A stretch of DNA of 64,000 nt, taken from positions 2,480,001 to 2,544,000 of the forward strand of contig JADJRF010000005.1 in NCBI GenBank assembly GCA_016712355.1, given 5' to 3'. The notes under the pieces were generated by a model. That model was not told the DNA's origin. It did no database searches and saw only the letters and a list, made by a program, of their open reading frames with translations. A program made the translations under genes and the position numbers. Positions 16,850 to 25,735 of this stretch are shown here, piece after piece (position 1 is the first letter of the stretch; every line of letters begins with the position of its first letter). Origin of the DNA: Vampirovibrionales bacterium (GTDB lineage: Bacteria > Cyanobacteriota > Vampirovibrionia > Vampirovibrionales > Vampirovibrionaceae).

Positions 16850-17797
16850 ATGCCAAACCTCAAGGATATCCGCCGACGCATTAAAAGCGTCCGCAACACG
16901 CAGAAAATCACGCAGGCGATGCGCATGGTAGCGGCGGCCAAGGTCAAACGCGCCGAAGCCCGCCTGAAAGCTGCACGCCCCTTTGGCGAATATCTCGAAA
17001 GCGTCTTCGCCAGCGTGTATCAGGAGGCTTCGCGCAACCGGCGTTCACTGGAAGGCACGCGGTATCTTGAATTGTTTAATCCACGCCCGCCGCAAAAGGT
17101 CGGGGTGGTCGTTATCAGTTCAGATCGCGGCTTATGCGGCGCGTTTAACGCGACGATTATCCGCCAGGCCTTCAAGTTGGAGCGGTCTATCCGCGAGCGC
17201 GGTCTGTCGCCCTCGTTTTATCTGGTCGGACGCAAGGCGGCGACTGCCTTCCAACGCTATAGCGACGCGCCTGCGCTGGGACGTATGGTGGATATGACGG
17301 CCACGCCGTCTTCTCATGACGCCGATGTGATTGCAGAGACCCTCACCCAGGCGTTTTTGAGCGGCGAAATTGACAGCATCGCCATCCTGTCGACGCACTT
17401 TAAGTCTATGATTTCGTATCGGGCGATGATGACCCCGGTCCTCCCGCTTCAAGGCAGCATCACGCAGCTTTCGTCTGACATTGCGCTGGATGCGATTGGC
17501 GATCGCGTCAACCCGATGTTCTCGCCCGGCAAGGCGCACCCGCAACTCGAACTGGAGCCCACGCCTGCCTTGGCGCTGGAGCGGCTCACGCCGCTGTACC
17601 TGTCTAATATCCTGTATATTCGGCTGCTGGAATCTGCGGCCAGCGAACTGGCGGCGCGTATGACGGCCATGGCGAGCGCTACCAGCAATGCGGCGGATAT
17701 CATCCAGAAGCTGACGCTGCAATATAACAAGGCGCGGCAAGCGGCCATTACGCAAGAAATTCTCGAAGTCGTCAGCGGGGCGCAGGCCTTGGCGTAA
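16850..17797 (+). CDS. atpG: ATP synthase F1 subunit gamma
   Basis: 315 residues from the ATG at 16850, five bases after atpA; an upstream in-frame extension to 16703 overlaps atpA and is not credible. The N-terminal rotor helix is MPNLKDIRRRIKSVRNTQKI and the C-terminal helix contains ESAASELAARMTAM. Length matches cyanobacterial gamma (about 315) rather than the ~287 of most bacteria. Residues ~200-245 hold an insertion at the place of the cyanobacterial one, somewhat shorter and without a visible cysteine pair. Confidence 0.96.
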   Translation: MPNLKDIRRRIKSVRNTQKITQAMRMVAAAKVKRAEARLKAARPFGEYLESVFASVYQEASRNRRSLEGTRYLELFNPRPPQKVGVVVISSDRGLCGAFNATIIRQAFKLERSIRERGLSPSFYLVGRKAATAFQRYSDAPALGRMVDMTATPSSHDADVIAETLTQAFLSGEIDSIAILSTHFKSMISYRAMMTPVLPLQGSITQLSSDIALDAIGDRVNPMFSPGKAHPQLELEPTPALALERLTPLYLSNILYIRLLESAASELAARMTAMASATSNAADIIQKLTLQYNKARQAAITQEILEVVSGAQALA

Positions 17798-17882
17798 CGG
17801 GCGCTTGAAGCTGACGCGGCGTCGCGCTATTCTGTGAGAAATCCCATTTTCAACACGATTCACCGCCCGCGAGGCTTTTGAA

Positions 17883-18857
17883 GTGACGTCTTTTTCCCCT
17901 GCGTCCTCTGCCCTGCCCCAGCGTCCTGACGGCGCTCCTGTCGCCCGCCTGCCGTTTGTGAAGATGCACGGCCTGGGCAATGATTTTGTCATGCTGCGAG
18001 CCGACGCCCTGCCCCCGCAGACAGATCTGGCGACGCTGGCCCAGACGCTATGCGATCGGCATTTCGGCATTGGCGCTGACGGCCTGATTATCGCGGGTCC
18101 GCCGAGTGACGCGGCGCGCGCCGACGCCCGCTTTACGTATTACAACGGCGACGGCAGCCGCGCCGAGATGTGCGGCAACGGCATCCGCTGCTTTGCGCGC
18201 TTTGTACGGGCGCAGGGGCTTGTTTCGAGCGATATCATGCGCGTGGAAACCGACGCGGGCGTCTTAACGCCGCAGCTCAACGCCGACGGCAGCGTGACAG
18301 TGGATATGGGCGCGCCGCGATTGAGGGCGCAAGACATCCCCTTTGCCGGCGAGCATCAGGCGCCGGACGCACCCGTGCGCAATTATCCGCTGAGCGCGCT
18401 GGGACGCTCGTTTGGGGTATCGCTGGTGAGTATGGGAAATCCGCATTGCGTGATTCTGCAAGACTCGCTCAGCTCGCCGCTGGATCCAGCCGTCTTTGGC
18501 CCGGCGATCGAAACCCATCCGGGTTTTCCTCATAAAACCAACGTGGAATTTGTTGATATTCTGGATCGCCAGACCGTACGCGCCATTGTCTGGGAACGCG
18601 GCTGTGGCTTCACGCTGGCTTGCGGCACCGGCGCATGCGCCATTGCTGTTGTCTGCGCATTAGAGGATCGGACAGATGCCGAAACGACGGTGCTGTTGCC
18701 CGGCGGCGCGCTGCGCATTCAGTGGGACAAAACCGACCCGGCCTCGCGCGTCCTGATGACCGGCCCCGCCGAAACGACATTTGAAGGGAGCATTGATTGG
18801 CCGCTGCGCGTCGCGTCGCCGGAACGAACGTCGACGCCCGGCGTCATGGCTTCGTAA
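17883..18857 (+). CDS. dapF: Diaminopimelate epimerase
   Basis: 324 residues from a GTG at 17883. Interconverts LL- and meso-diaminopimelate for lysine and peptidoglycan synthesis. The two catalytic cysteines are present: MCGNGIRCFARF (Cys1) and LACGTGACAIA (Cys2). KMHGLGNDFVML is the usual N-terminal motif. The first ~25 residues before it are extra compared with the family, so the true start may be further in. The C-terminal ~20 residues are also extra. Confidence 0.94.
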   Translation: MTSFSPASSALPQRPDGAPVARLPFVKMHGLGNDFVMLRADALPPQTDLATLAQTLCDRHFGIGADGLIIAGPPSDAARADARFTYYNGDGSRAEMCGNGIRCFARFVRAQGLVSSDIMRVETDAGVLTPQLNADGSVTVDMGAPRLRAQDIPFAGEHQAPDAPVRNYPLSALGRSFGVSLVSMGNPHCVILQDSLSSPLDPAVFGPAIETHPGFPHKTNVEFVDILDRQTVRAIVWERGCGFTLACGTGACAIAVVCALEDRTDAETTVLLPGGALRIQWDKTDPASRVLMTGPAETTFEGSIDWPLRVASPERTSTPGVMAS

Positions 18858-18876
18858 AGCCCGTCCGAAAGGCCTC

Positions 18877-18905
18877 TTTGCAATTGGGGCGAACCTCTCT
18901 ATAAT
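18877..18905 (+). promoter_or_regulatory. Sigma70-type promoter of the exported propeller/TPR pair
   Basis: TTTGCA at 18877-18882 and a perfect TATAAT at 18900-18905, with a 17-base spacer, 55 bases before the ATG at 18960. Nothing else in the dapF-downstream gap competes with it. Confidence 0.7.
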
Positions 18906-18959
18906 GGGCCCACTGCTTTTTCGTTTATCGTATTGATGATTTAGGCGACCCTGCGTTCT

Positions 18960-20477
18960 ATGAAACCGATGATTTCGCGCCTTGCGTTTTCGCTGATTGT
19001 ATCAGCCTTCTTTGCGCTTAGCCCGATGGCTCTGTGCTGGGCGACCGATTTACCGCCTACGGTGCTGTCGTATTTAAGAAAGCGCGATCCGGCCGTCAAG
19101 ATTCGCTTTGACGGCATGGTGACGCTGAGCAATCATGACGTATATTTGCCCGTTTTCCCGCAGGATCCGTCGCACCCGCCCAATCCGTCGCAAGTCCTGC
19201 GTGAATATCCACAACAGGCGAAATCGCCGGATTTGATTCAATTTGATAATCACTTCTTTTTGATTCGGCTGGTCAATACGAGTTCTGGAAAGCTGGCGCT
19301 GGCGCGTATGGACGCCTATCCCATCGAACTGAAGGAAGGTCTGTTGCCGCAGGATTTATTGCTGCCGCCCAATTTATTTCTTCCAAACGAATTAAAAGTC
19401 ATTCTAGGGGATTTGCCCTATAATCCGATTGAAACCGTGATGGGCGATAATTCCGCCGCGTCGCTCGCCTCCAGCAATTTTACCAACGCCGCCCGCACGG
19501 CCGTTAAAAAAACATTGTACGTAGCCGATCTCGATCGTCAGGCGCTCGCCGTGATCGAGCCGACCACCGGCCAGAAGCGCGAAAATATTGATTTAAACTG
19601 CGTCGCCTCTAACGTGCTGGCCTCGCCGGACGGTCACTCGGTTTTTGTGAGCTGTCTGACGACAGACGAAGTCGTGGTCGTGGACACGCGATCCAGTCTG
19701 GTGCGCACGCGCATTCTGGTCGGGGCGAAACCCACGGGCCTGTTGTATCTACCGGCGTCAAAAGCAGGCGGACGCGAGACGCTGGCGGTGAGTCACCGGT
19801 TTTCGAATTTTCTGACGCTGGTTCCTGCCGATGAGCTGGTGAGCGGCGCTCAGGCGCAGTTACCCGGCAACGGAGGTCCCATGGCGGCTCTTCCTGCGCT
19901 GAATCTGCTCTATGTCGCCGATTACACCGAAAATAAGATTTACGAACTGGATTTCGCCACCCGCAAAGTGCTGCGGACGCTTAACGGCCTGCGCAATATG
20001 TCGGCCCTGTGGATTGACGATCGTACGCCGGGCGCGGCCACGATTTGGGCGATTAGCCGCACTGAAGACAAGATTCAGGCGCTGGATCTGCGCAGCGGCG
20101 AAATTGTCGCCAGTCTGGCCGTCGGTAAAAAGCCGGTAGGCATGGTCTCCTGCGGCGGAAAACTCTACGTCGTCTCGGCTGGCGGCGATTTGGTGGACGT
20201 GATTGATTTGACCACGCGCGCCGCCCTGCATCCCATTACCTTGCCCGATGGCAGTTTCCCCACTGGCATTGTGGCGTCAGAATCTGACTTGAGAGCGTAT
20301 CTTTCTGCCGCCGGAAGCGATCAGTTATTTGTGCTGGATTTAAATGCGCAGCAACTCGAAAAAACCGTATCGCTCAATACGCGCGGCGCCGGCATCGCCA
20401 TGGTCGGCGCGACGCCCGATGCGACGGCGGCCTCGTTCCCCATTAAAACCACCACCCCGCTCAAACAAACGCCGTAA
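18960..20477 (+). CDS. Exported YncE-like beta-propeller protein
   Basis: A 505-residue protein. The first ~29 residues form a signal peptide (basic start, hydrophobic core, cut near LCWA-TD). From about residue 180 on there are repeats of the YVTN/YncE kind: LYVADLDRQALAVIEPTTG, VFVSCLTTDEVVVVDT, LYVADYTENKIYELDF, IWAISRTEDKIQALDL, LYVVSAGGDLVDVIDL and a last LFVLDL blade. This predicts a six- to seven-bladed propeller in the periplasm or on the surface. Function unknown; such proteins are binding scaffolds. Followed 39 bases later by the exported TPR protein, probably one operon. Confidence 0.75.
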   Translation: MKPMISRLAFSLIVSAFFALSPMALCWATDLPPTVLSYLRKRDPAVKIRFDGMVTLSNHDVYLPVFPQDPSHPPNPSQVLREYPQQAKSPDLIQFDNHFFLIRLVNTSSGKLALARMDAYPIELKEGLLPQDLLLPPNLFLPNELKVILGDLPYNPIETVMGDNSAASLASSNFTNAARTAVKKTLYVADLDRQALAVIEPTTGQKRENIDLNCVASNVLASPDGHSVFVSCLTTDEVVVVDTRSSLVRTRILVGAKPTGLLYLPASKAGGRETLAVSHRFSNFLTLVPADELVSGAQAQLPGNGGPMAALPALNLLYVADYTENKIYELDFATRKVLRTLNGLRNMSALWIDDRTPGAATIWAISRTEDKIQALDLRSGEIVASLAVGKKPVGMVSCGGKLYVVSAGGDLVDVIDLTTRAALHPITLPDGSFPTGIVASESDLRAYLSAAGSDQLFVLDLNAQQLEKTVSLNTRGAGIAMVGATPDATAASFPIKTTTPLKQTP

Positions 20478-20516
20478 CGGCGCCATACGACTGGGTCTGC
20501 TCAGGAGGTCTTTGCG

Positions 20517-22751
20517 ATGACGTCATGTTTTACCCCCCGTCTCGGGGCGCCTTCGCGGTTGTTGCTTCAGGCGCTCGTGATCACGGCGATGCTGGGCCCA
20601 GTCTGTCCCGGCGCGTCACCGCCTGCATGGGGGCAATTGGGCGATTACGCCTATTATTACGCTCAAGGGAACAGCTTTTTTGAAAAAGGCGAACTCACAA
20701 AAGCGATTGAGATGTATGAAAAGGCTATCACGCTTGCCGAAGGCCCCAGCATCCCCATCGCCTACAATAACCTAGCGGCGATTTATATGCGTCGGGGCAA
20801 TTATTTTATTGGCGTCAAACAATTGGAAAATGCGCTGTCGGATTTTCGGCGCGCGTATTATTTATTAGAACCCGCCTGGCCGGATGGCATGGAGCGTTCT
20901 GAAAAGCAGGACGCCAACCGCAAGATTTCACGCGAGAACCTTAAAATCGGTTACGGCAATCTACAAATCAGCCTAAACGATGCGTCTGCGCACCGTGAGC
21001 TCGCCAAAAAACTGCGATTTTCCGGGAAATTCCAGGAAGCCGTTGTCGAGTACGCCCGCGTACTGGAATTAAGCCCCTCCGACGCCGATTCCGCCAAGGC
21101 GATGGGTGATTTATTTAACGTGTTAGGCGTCGCCGAGAAATCCAAGAAATATTACGCGATCGCCGTTAAAAATGGCGCAGGCGGGCAAGACGGCGATTTA
21201 CTGACGCGCCTGGCGGACGCCCAAAGCAAGAGCGGCGAAACAGACGCAGCGGTTCAAAGTCTTAACAAGGCGCTCGAAGCCGATCCCAATAATCAGACTG
21301 CCCTGCGTCAGCTTGAAGATATCTGGATGCGCGAATTAAAGTACAATCCAAAAAGCGTCCTGGCGCACGCCAATCTGGCAGGAGTGTTCCAAAAACGCAA
21401 ACTTTATGATCAGGCGCTTAAAGCCTATAACAATGCAGAACTATACGCCAGTCAGGATCCGGCGACGACGCTGGACGTCAAAAAATTAATCCGCCTGAAT
21501 ATGGGGACGCTATATCAGGAAATGCGCGATTTCCCGATGGCGGAAAAGGCCTATACGACCGTCCTTCAAATTGAGCCGGGCAACCGTCTGGCGAATTATT
21601 ATCTGGCCGCCATGTACCGTGATTCCGGGCGCGTGGATCAGGCCATGGGTCAATACCGTCGTCTCCTGGCGGCAGACCCGGACAATACTGACGCGATGAA
21701 AGATCTGCTGGAATTAATTCGTCGCCAGCCGCCCGAGAAGGCTGCGCCTCAGTTGCAAGCCTATGCCGATCAGTTTGCGGGCAACGCCTTAGCGCAATCG
21801 CGCGTGGGCGAGGAATTCCACGCCATGAAAAATTATGAGTCCGCCGCCGCCTATTATCAGCGCGCGCTCGCTATTAATCCGGAGTTGGCCTCGGCAAACG
21901 CCAATTTAGGCGTCTTATTACAGTCTCAAGGCAAGCTCGACGAAGCGCTCCCTTACCTGCAGAAGGCCGCGCGACTGGATCCGCAGAATCAGACAGTAAC
22001 AGGCCTGCTCAAAGACGCCCAATCGGCTGCGGGCCAGGACGCGCTCTCCAAAGCCGGGGATTTACTTCACGCCGGCCGCTATGAAGACGCTGCCGGCGCG
22101 TACCAGCGCGCGCTACAAACAGCCGGAGCGGACACCCCTGAGGCCCGGGCCTCTTACGGCATTGCGCTTCAGAATTTGCAGCGCCTGCCCGAGGCGATTG
22201 CTCAGTACCAGAAAGCAATCGCTGCCGCGCCTGACAAAGGGGATTTTCGCTATTATCTGGCCACCGCCTATCATCAGTCCGGCGACTTAACCAAGGCCGC
22301 CGCAGAGTATCGTCGGGCGCTTGCGGCCCCCTCGCTCGACGACGCGCTCAAACCCCAGGCGCAGCAGGCGCTGGACGGCTTAACCCAAGCGCACGCGGCC
22401 GATACGCTTAATAAGGCGGTCGATGCCTACAACCGAAAAGCTTACGCCCAAGCCTTAACACTGGTCGAGCAAGCCTTGCGGGAGTCTCCGCGCAACGCGA
22501 CGGCGCTCTACTACCGGGCGATGATATATAGCGATCAGGGCAAGCTGCCGCAGGCCATCAGTGGCTATCAGGACACCCTGCGCGCAGACCCAGGCTTCAA
22601 GGACGCTTATTTTGGCCTGGCGGTTGCATTAGAGAAGAAGTCGGATCGCGCAGGCGCGCGCGGAGCTTTTCAGAAGTTCGTGGAATTATCGGCAGGTCAG
22701 CCCGACGACGACTTCACCCGTTATGCGCGCGAGCGCCTGAAAGCCTTATAG
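20517..22751 (+). CDS. Exported tetratricopeptide repeat protein
   Basis: A 744-residue protein with an N-terminal signal peptide (hydrophobic core at residues ~14-32). About a dozen TPR units follow, for example YAYYYAQGNSFFEKGELTKA, AIAQYQKAIAAAPDKGDFRY and PQAISGYQDTLRADPGFKDA. TPRs are protein-binding solenoids; no catalytic domain is seen. AGGAGG-like AGGAGGTC lies just before the ATG. The pairing with the propeller protein suggests both work in the same envelope complex. Confidence 0.8.
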   Translation: MTSCFTPRLGAPSRLLLQALVITAMLGPVCPGASPPAWGQLGDYAYYYAQGNSFFEKGELTKAIEMYEKAITLAEGPSIPIAYNNLAAIYMRRGNYFIGVKQLENALSDFRRAYYLLEPAWPDGMERSEKQDANRKISRENLKIGYGNLQISLNDASAHRELAKKLRFSGKFQEAVVEYARVLELSPSDADSAKAMGDLFNVLGVAEKSKKYYAIAVKNGAGGQDGDLLTRLADAQSKSGETDAAVQSLNKALEADPNNQTALRQLEDIWMRELKYNPKSVLAHANLAGVFQKRKLYDQALKAYNNAELYASQDPATTLDVKKLIRLNMGTLYQEMRDFPMAEKAYTTVLQIEPGNRLANYYLAAMYRDSGRVDQAMGQYRRLLAADPDNTDAMKDLLELIRRQPPEKAAPQLQAYADQFAGNALAQSRVGEEFHAMKNYESAAAYYQRALAINPELASANANLGVLLQSQGKLDEALPYLQKAARLDPQNQTVTGLLKDAQSAAGQDALSKAGDLLHAGRYEDAAGAYQRALQTAGADTPEARASYGIALQNLQRLPEAIAQYQKAIAAAPDKGDFRYYLATAYHQSGDLTKAAAEYRRALAAPSLDDALKPQAQQALDGLTQAHAADTLNKAVDAYNRKAYAQALTLVEQALRESPRNATALYYRAMIYSDQGKLPQAISGYQDTLRADPGFKDAYFGLAVALEKKSDRAGARGAFQKFVELSAGQPDDDFTRYARERLKAL

Positions 22752-22781
22752 CGCACCGAAAGCCGTCCATGCCCGCGCGCA

Positions 22782-22812
22782 TTGACAAGCCGCCCCCTGA
22801 TTGTGCTATCGT
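22782..22812 (+). promoter_or_regulatory. Possible promoter of the tRNA-Ile locus
   Basis: TTGACA at 22782-22787 and TATCGT at 22807-22812; the 19-base spacer is slightly long. It lies ~60 bases before the broken tRNA-Ile 5' half. Read-through would also transcribe the intact tRNA at 23086. Confidence 0.4.
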
Positions 22813-22873
22813 GGTTGCACATCCTGTTTTTACCCCCGTTAATCCCAACTCCCTAATAGCTGAAACAGACGAT

Positions 22874-22912
22874 GGGCCTGTAGCTCAGTTGGCTAGAGCG
22901 CACCCCTGATAA
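22874..22912 (+). pseudogene. 5' half of tRNA-Ile (attL chromosomal side)
   Basis: Identical to the first 39 bases of the complete tRNA-Ile at 23086: acceptor 5' strand, D arm and anticodon arm up to the last base of the anticodon loop (CTGATAA at 22906-22912). Identity stops exactly there. The matching 3' half is at 45670-45714, beginning with the same seven bases. This is the footprint of site-specific integration in the anticodon loop. Confidence 0.85.
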
Positions 22913-23085
22913 CGTAGAGCCCATGAGCTTGAGTCAGGAAAGAGAGACTAGGCCAAAAGCAGTCCCATTCAGGATCTCGAATCTCCGGTTCTCTTATGAT
23001 ACAACATGGATTCTCCGATGTAAAAAAACCGATGACTCACTTTTTACTCAGTTTTCCTCGCTCCAAAATGGCTGAAACGCACGAT
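22913..23085. other. Left end of island, no gene
   Basis: 173 bases between the broken and the complete tRNA-Ile. No plausible ORF. Contains two direct ACTCA(C/G)TTTT repeats (23035-23055). The last ~15 bases (CTGAAACGCACGAT) are a near copy of the sequence just upstream of the broken tRNA. Confidence 0.6.
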
Positions 23086-23162
23086 GGGCCTGTAGCTCAG
23101 TTGGCTAGAGCGCACCCCTGATAAGGGTGAGGTCCGGTGTTCGAGTCACCGCAGGCCCACCA
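23086..23162 (+). tRNA. tRNA-Ile (GAT)
   Basis: Complete cloverleaf with encoded CCA: acceptor GGGCCTG pairs with CAGGCCC, anticodon GAT at 23120-23122 within the loop CTGATAA, T loop TTCGAGT. It lies inside the island's left end and probably replaces the copy split by integration. A rho-independent terminator follows at 23251. Confidence 0.95.
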
Positions 23163-23250
23163 TCCACGCCACTTTCAGCCGATCCAAGCCAGAAACGAGA
23201 GAAAAATCCCGACAAAAATGACTCAGTTTTACAATCAAAAAACCTCTAGA

Positions 23251-23272
23251 AGCTCCTCCTTGAGGGGCTTTT
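23251..23272 (+). terminator. Rho-independent terminator after tRNA-Ile
   Basis: Eight-base stem AGCTCCTC/GAGGGGCT with a 3-base loop, followed by TTTT. A near-identical terminator follows the 3' tRNA fragment at 45810, so the two flanks are related copies. Confidence 0.7.
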
Positions 23273-23329
23273 CACGTTTTTACGGATTACTCAGTTTTCA
23301 CAACCCAACTGAGTCATAAGGGTGAGGCC

Positions 23330-24091
23330 ATGAACACCGATAGCCGAATCACAGACTGCGAGGCGCTTAAGGCGGAAATCGACAGCTATCGTCCGTTGGA
23401 TGAATACACCCTCAACCAGCTCAAGGCCTACTACCGGGTAGGGTTGACGTATGCCAGCAACGCCCTGGAAGGCAACACCCTGACCGAGACTGAAACCAAG
23501 GTGGTACTGGAGGACGGCATTACCATTGGCGGTAAGCCCATGAAGGATCACCTGGAAGCCATTGGTCACGCCAAAGCGTATGACCTACTGTATGACCTGA
23601 TTCAAAATCCGAGCGTGACCGAGGCCGATTTACTGGCCCTTCATCGTTTGGTCGTGGAAGGCATTGACGGCACCAAACCAGGGCAATATCGAAGCAAGCC
23701 CGTCATCATTACCGGAACCGCCTACGTCCCCCCTCAACCTGCCGACGTTCCAGGACAGATGCAGACATTCATTGAGGACAAGCTTCCCAACTGGATCAAG
23801 GCCGAACATCCCATTCATACGGCGGCGCTGGCCCACCTGGAATTGGTGACCATCCACCCGTTTCTGGATGGCAATGGCCGGACGGCCCGGCTGCTCATGA
23901 ATCTTCTGTTGCTGAAGACAGGCTACCCCATCACGATTATCCCGCCGGTGTTGCGGTCGGATTACATGGCTTGCCTACGGTCATTTCAGGAAAGCCAGGA
24001 CAACACGCCGTTTCTGAACTTCATTTCCAACGTGGTAGTTGAGTCGTCCAAGGATATGCTCCGGCTACTCAAGCACCTCCAACCCCGTTAA
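23330..24091 (+). CDS. Fic-domain AMP-transferase family protein
   Basis: A 253-residue protein with the complete active-site motif HPFLDGNGRTARLL; the His is the general base and the motif binds the nucleotide's phosphates. Near residue 43 it has SNALEGN, matching the (S/T)xxxE(G/N) inhibitory helix, so this is a self-inhibited Fic of class II with the inhibitory helix N-terminal to the Fic core. Fic proteins usually AMPylate target proteins; the target is unknown. It is the first gene of the island, preceded by AAGGGTGAGG. Its stop lies four bases inside the opposite-strand terminase remnant. Confidence 0.88.
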   Translation: MNTDSRITDCEALKAEIDSYRPLDEYTLNQLKAYYRVGLTYASNALEGNTLTETETKVVLEDGITIGGKPMKDHLEAIGHAKAYDLLYDLIQNPSVTEADLLALHRLVVEGIDGTKPGQYRSKPVIITGTAYVPPQPADVPGQMQTFIEDKLPNWIKAEHPIHTAALAHLELVTIHPFLDGNGRTARLLMNLLLLKTGYPITIIPPVLRSDYMACLRSFQESQDNTPFLNFISNVVVESSKDMLRLLKHLQPR

Positions 24092-24535
24092 ACGTCCATC
24101 CAGCGGTCATGTTTGGGCTTGTCGCCAAAGACGTTGCTCATGAAGTTTTCCAAGGCTTCCTTGAGACGACGTTCCTTTTCATCGCTCATCGCCTTGTCCA
24201 CATCGCGGGCCATCGCTTCCACCCAGTACCCGACGGCGATTGCCAAGGCGTCCAGACGGTCATCCTGGGCCAAGGCTCCCCGTTCTCGGGTAATACGGCT
24301 CATCTGGTAGAAAAGCTGGTACTTCAACGCCTGCTCTGGCGGTAGGTGCTGGGTCGATTTGTAGTCCCGGTCAATGAGCTTTCGATTCACAATCAAGCGG
24401 TGCTGGTTCATCACGGGTTCGAGGGTATCAATAATCCGCTTCTCTTTCTGGATACTGTGCTTCACCTCCTCGGTGGTCACCGGGTAAATGCGGGTTAGGA
24501 AAGGCTTGAGGAGTTGCTCGAACATCCCATCCCCG
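24088..24535 (-). pseudogene. T7-like phage terminase large subunit, C-terminal remnant
   Basis: About 148 residues remain, starting at the IS junction (GDGMFEQLLKPFLTRIYPV). LEPVMNQHRLIVNRKLI, YQMSRITRERGALAQDDRLDALA and the acidic nuclease-type Asp pair match the C-terminal nuclease region of T7 gp19-type packaging motors. The N-terminal ATPase part is gone, replaced by the IS3-family element at 24536. A similar C-terminal relic is at 47977. Confidence 0.75.
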
Positions 24536-24599
24536 TGGTCAACCCCCAAAATATGATCCAGTTGTAAGTCAGTGGTTTGGTGTTGATGGGGTTCAGTAT

Positions 24600-25433
24600 T
24601 CAGGCGCATGGAGCGGAGCGGAATGGGACTGAATACTGAAGTCGCGCAGCCGGAGCTGGTGGCTTGTATCCCAGTGAGCTGTGCGGCCTGACGTGATTGT
24701 AATGCTCACGCCAGTCTTCAATAACCGTCTGTGCTTCTTTGAGCGTATAGAACAACTCCCCATTCAGCAATTCATCGCGTAACCTTCCATTAAAGCTCTC
24801 GTTGTAACCGTTTTCCCAAGGGCTGCCCGGCTCAATGTAGGCCGTCTTTACCCGCAGTTGATACAGCCACTCCTTGAGTGTGGCAGCGGTAAATTCGCTG
24901 CCGTTGTCTGAACGGATATAATCCGGCAATCCTTCTCTCAGAAACAAGTCACTCAGAACATCCAGCACATCATCACTGTTCAGACGATAATCCACACGGA
25001 TGGCAAGGCATTTGCGGGTAAACTCGTCAATCACGGTGAGCATCCGTATCTTCTTGCCACAGGCCAGCCGGTCTGCCACAAAGTCATAGCTCCACACATG
25101 GCCCGGCCAGCAGGGACGAAGCCGAATGCAGGAGCCATCATTCAAATACAGACGGCTCCGCTTCTTCTGGCGTTTAGGAACCTTCAGACCTTCCTCGCGC
25201 CAAATACGTTCCACTCGCTTGTGGTTAACCCGCCAGCCCTCAGCACGAAGCAAGGCGGTGATGCGCTTGTAACCGTAGCGACCATACCGACGGGCCAAAC
25301 GGATAATATCACCCCGAAGCGCCTCTTCATCATCGGGCTTTCGTTTGAGATAGCGCTGAACGGAACGGCAAACGCCGAGCGCATGACACGCCCGGCGCTC
25401 CGATATACCATAGCGTTGCTGGCTTTTTACCAC
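24600..25433 (-). CDS. IS3-family transposase OrfB (copy 1)
   Basis: 277 residues or more: HTH_21 segment, then the rve integrase core with DDE residues in WSYDFVADRL, IRSDNGSEF and ENGYNESFNGRLRDE. The frame stays open upstream past its ATG to about the orfA stop, so it is probably made as an OrfAB fusion by frameshifting or by coupling. Confidence 0.92.
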   Translation of the reverse strand: MVKSQQRYGISERRACHALGVCRSVQRYLKRKPDDEEALRGDIIRLARRYGRYGYKRITALLRAEGWRVNHKRVERIWREEGLKVPKRQKKRSRLYLNDGSCIRLRPCWPGHVWSYDFVADRLACGKKIRMLTVIDEFTRKCLAIRVDYRLNSDDVLDVLSDLFLREGLPDYIRSDNGSEFTAATLKEWLYQLRVKTAYIEPGSPWENGYNESFNGRLRDELLNGELFYTLKEAQTVIEDWREHYNHVRPHSSLGYKPPAPAARLQYSVPFRSAPCA

Positions 25434-25456
25434 ACAACGACGCTTCCGCTCAGCGC

Positions 25457-25735
25457 TTAAAAGTTTCCCGCTGCCGCGTCCCTGAGGATCTGCTTGTCCA
25501 GAGTTAAATCGGCTACCACACGCTTTAACCGCGCATTCTCAGCCTCCAGCTCTTTAAGCCGCTTTGCCTGAGAGATACCCATGCCCCCATACTCCTTGCG
25601 CCATTTGTAATAGGTCGCATCCGAAACACCCAGCTCCCGGCATATCTCTTCTACCGTCTTCCCCTGACCCGATAATACCTCCGCCTGGCGCAGCTTGCGA
25701 ATAATCTGCTCCGGCCTGTGACGCAGTTTGCTCAT
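25457..25735 (-). CDS. IS3-family transposase OrfA (copy 1)
   Basis: A 92-residue helix-turn-helix protein (VEEICRELGVSDATYYKW) with a C-terminal leucine-zipper-like helix (LKELEAENARLKRVVADLTL). Binds the IS ends. AGGAGG precedes the ATG. Confidence 0.92.
   Translation of the reverse strand: MSKLRHRPEQIIRKLRQAEVLSGQGKTVEEICRELGVSDATYYKWRKEYGGMGISQAKRLKELEAENARLKRVVADLTLDKQILRDAAAGNF

Larger units (their letters stand above)
23035..23314. repeat. Left-side ACTCA(C/G)TTTT repeats, candidate integrase arm sites
   Basis: ACTCACTTTTT at 23035, ACTCAGTTTT at 23046, 23221 and 23289, and an inverted AACTGAGT at 23307. The same motif lies near the right att site (45522, 45533, 45777, 45788). Short repeats near both att cores are what arm-type sites of tyrosine recombinases look like; binding is inferred. 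Confidence 0.5.

Noticed and set aside
17132..18070. 312-codon minus-strand frame opposite atpG and dapF
   Set aside because: Spans two well-conserved genes on the other strand and has the Arg-rich composition of an antisense shadow.
22913..23085. Possible small RNA between the two tRNA copies
   Set aside because: No promoter, conserved structure or terminator can be seen; it is better explained as an element end.
25098..25460. 120-codon frame antisense to the IS3 transposase (also at 27118-27480)
   Set aside because: Copied with the IS, no start signal, and antisense to a clear DDE transposase.
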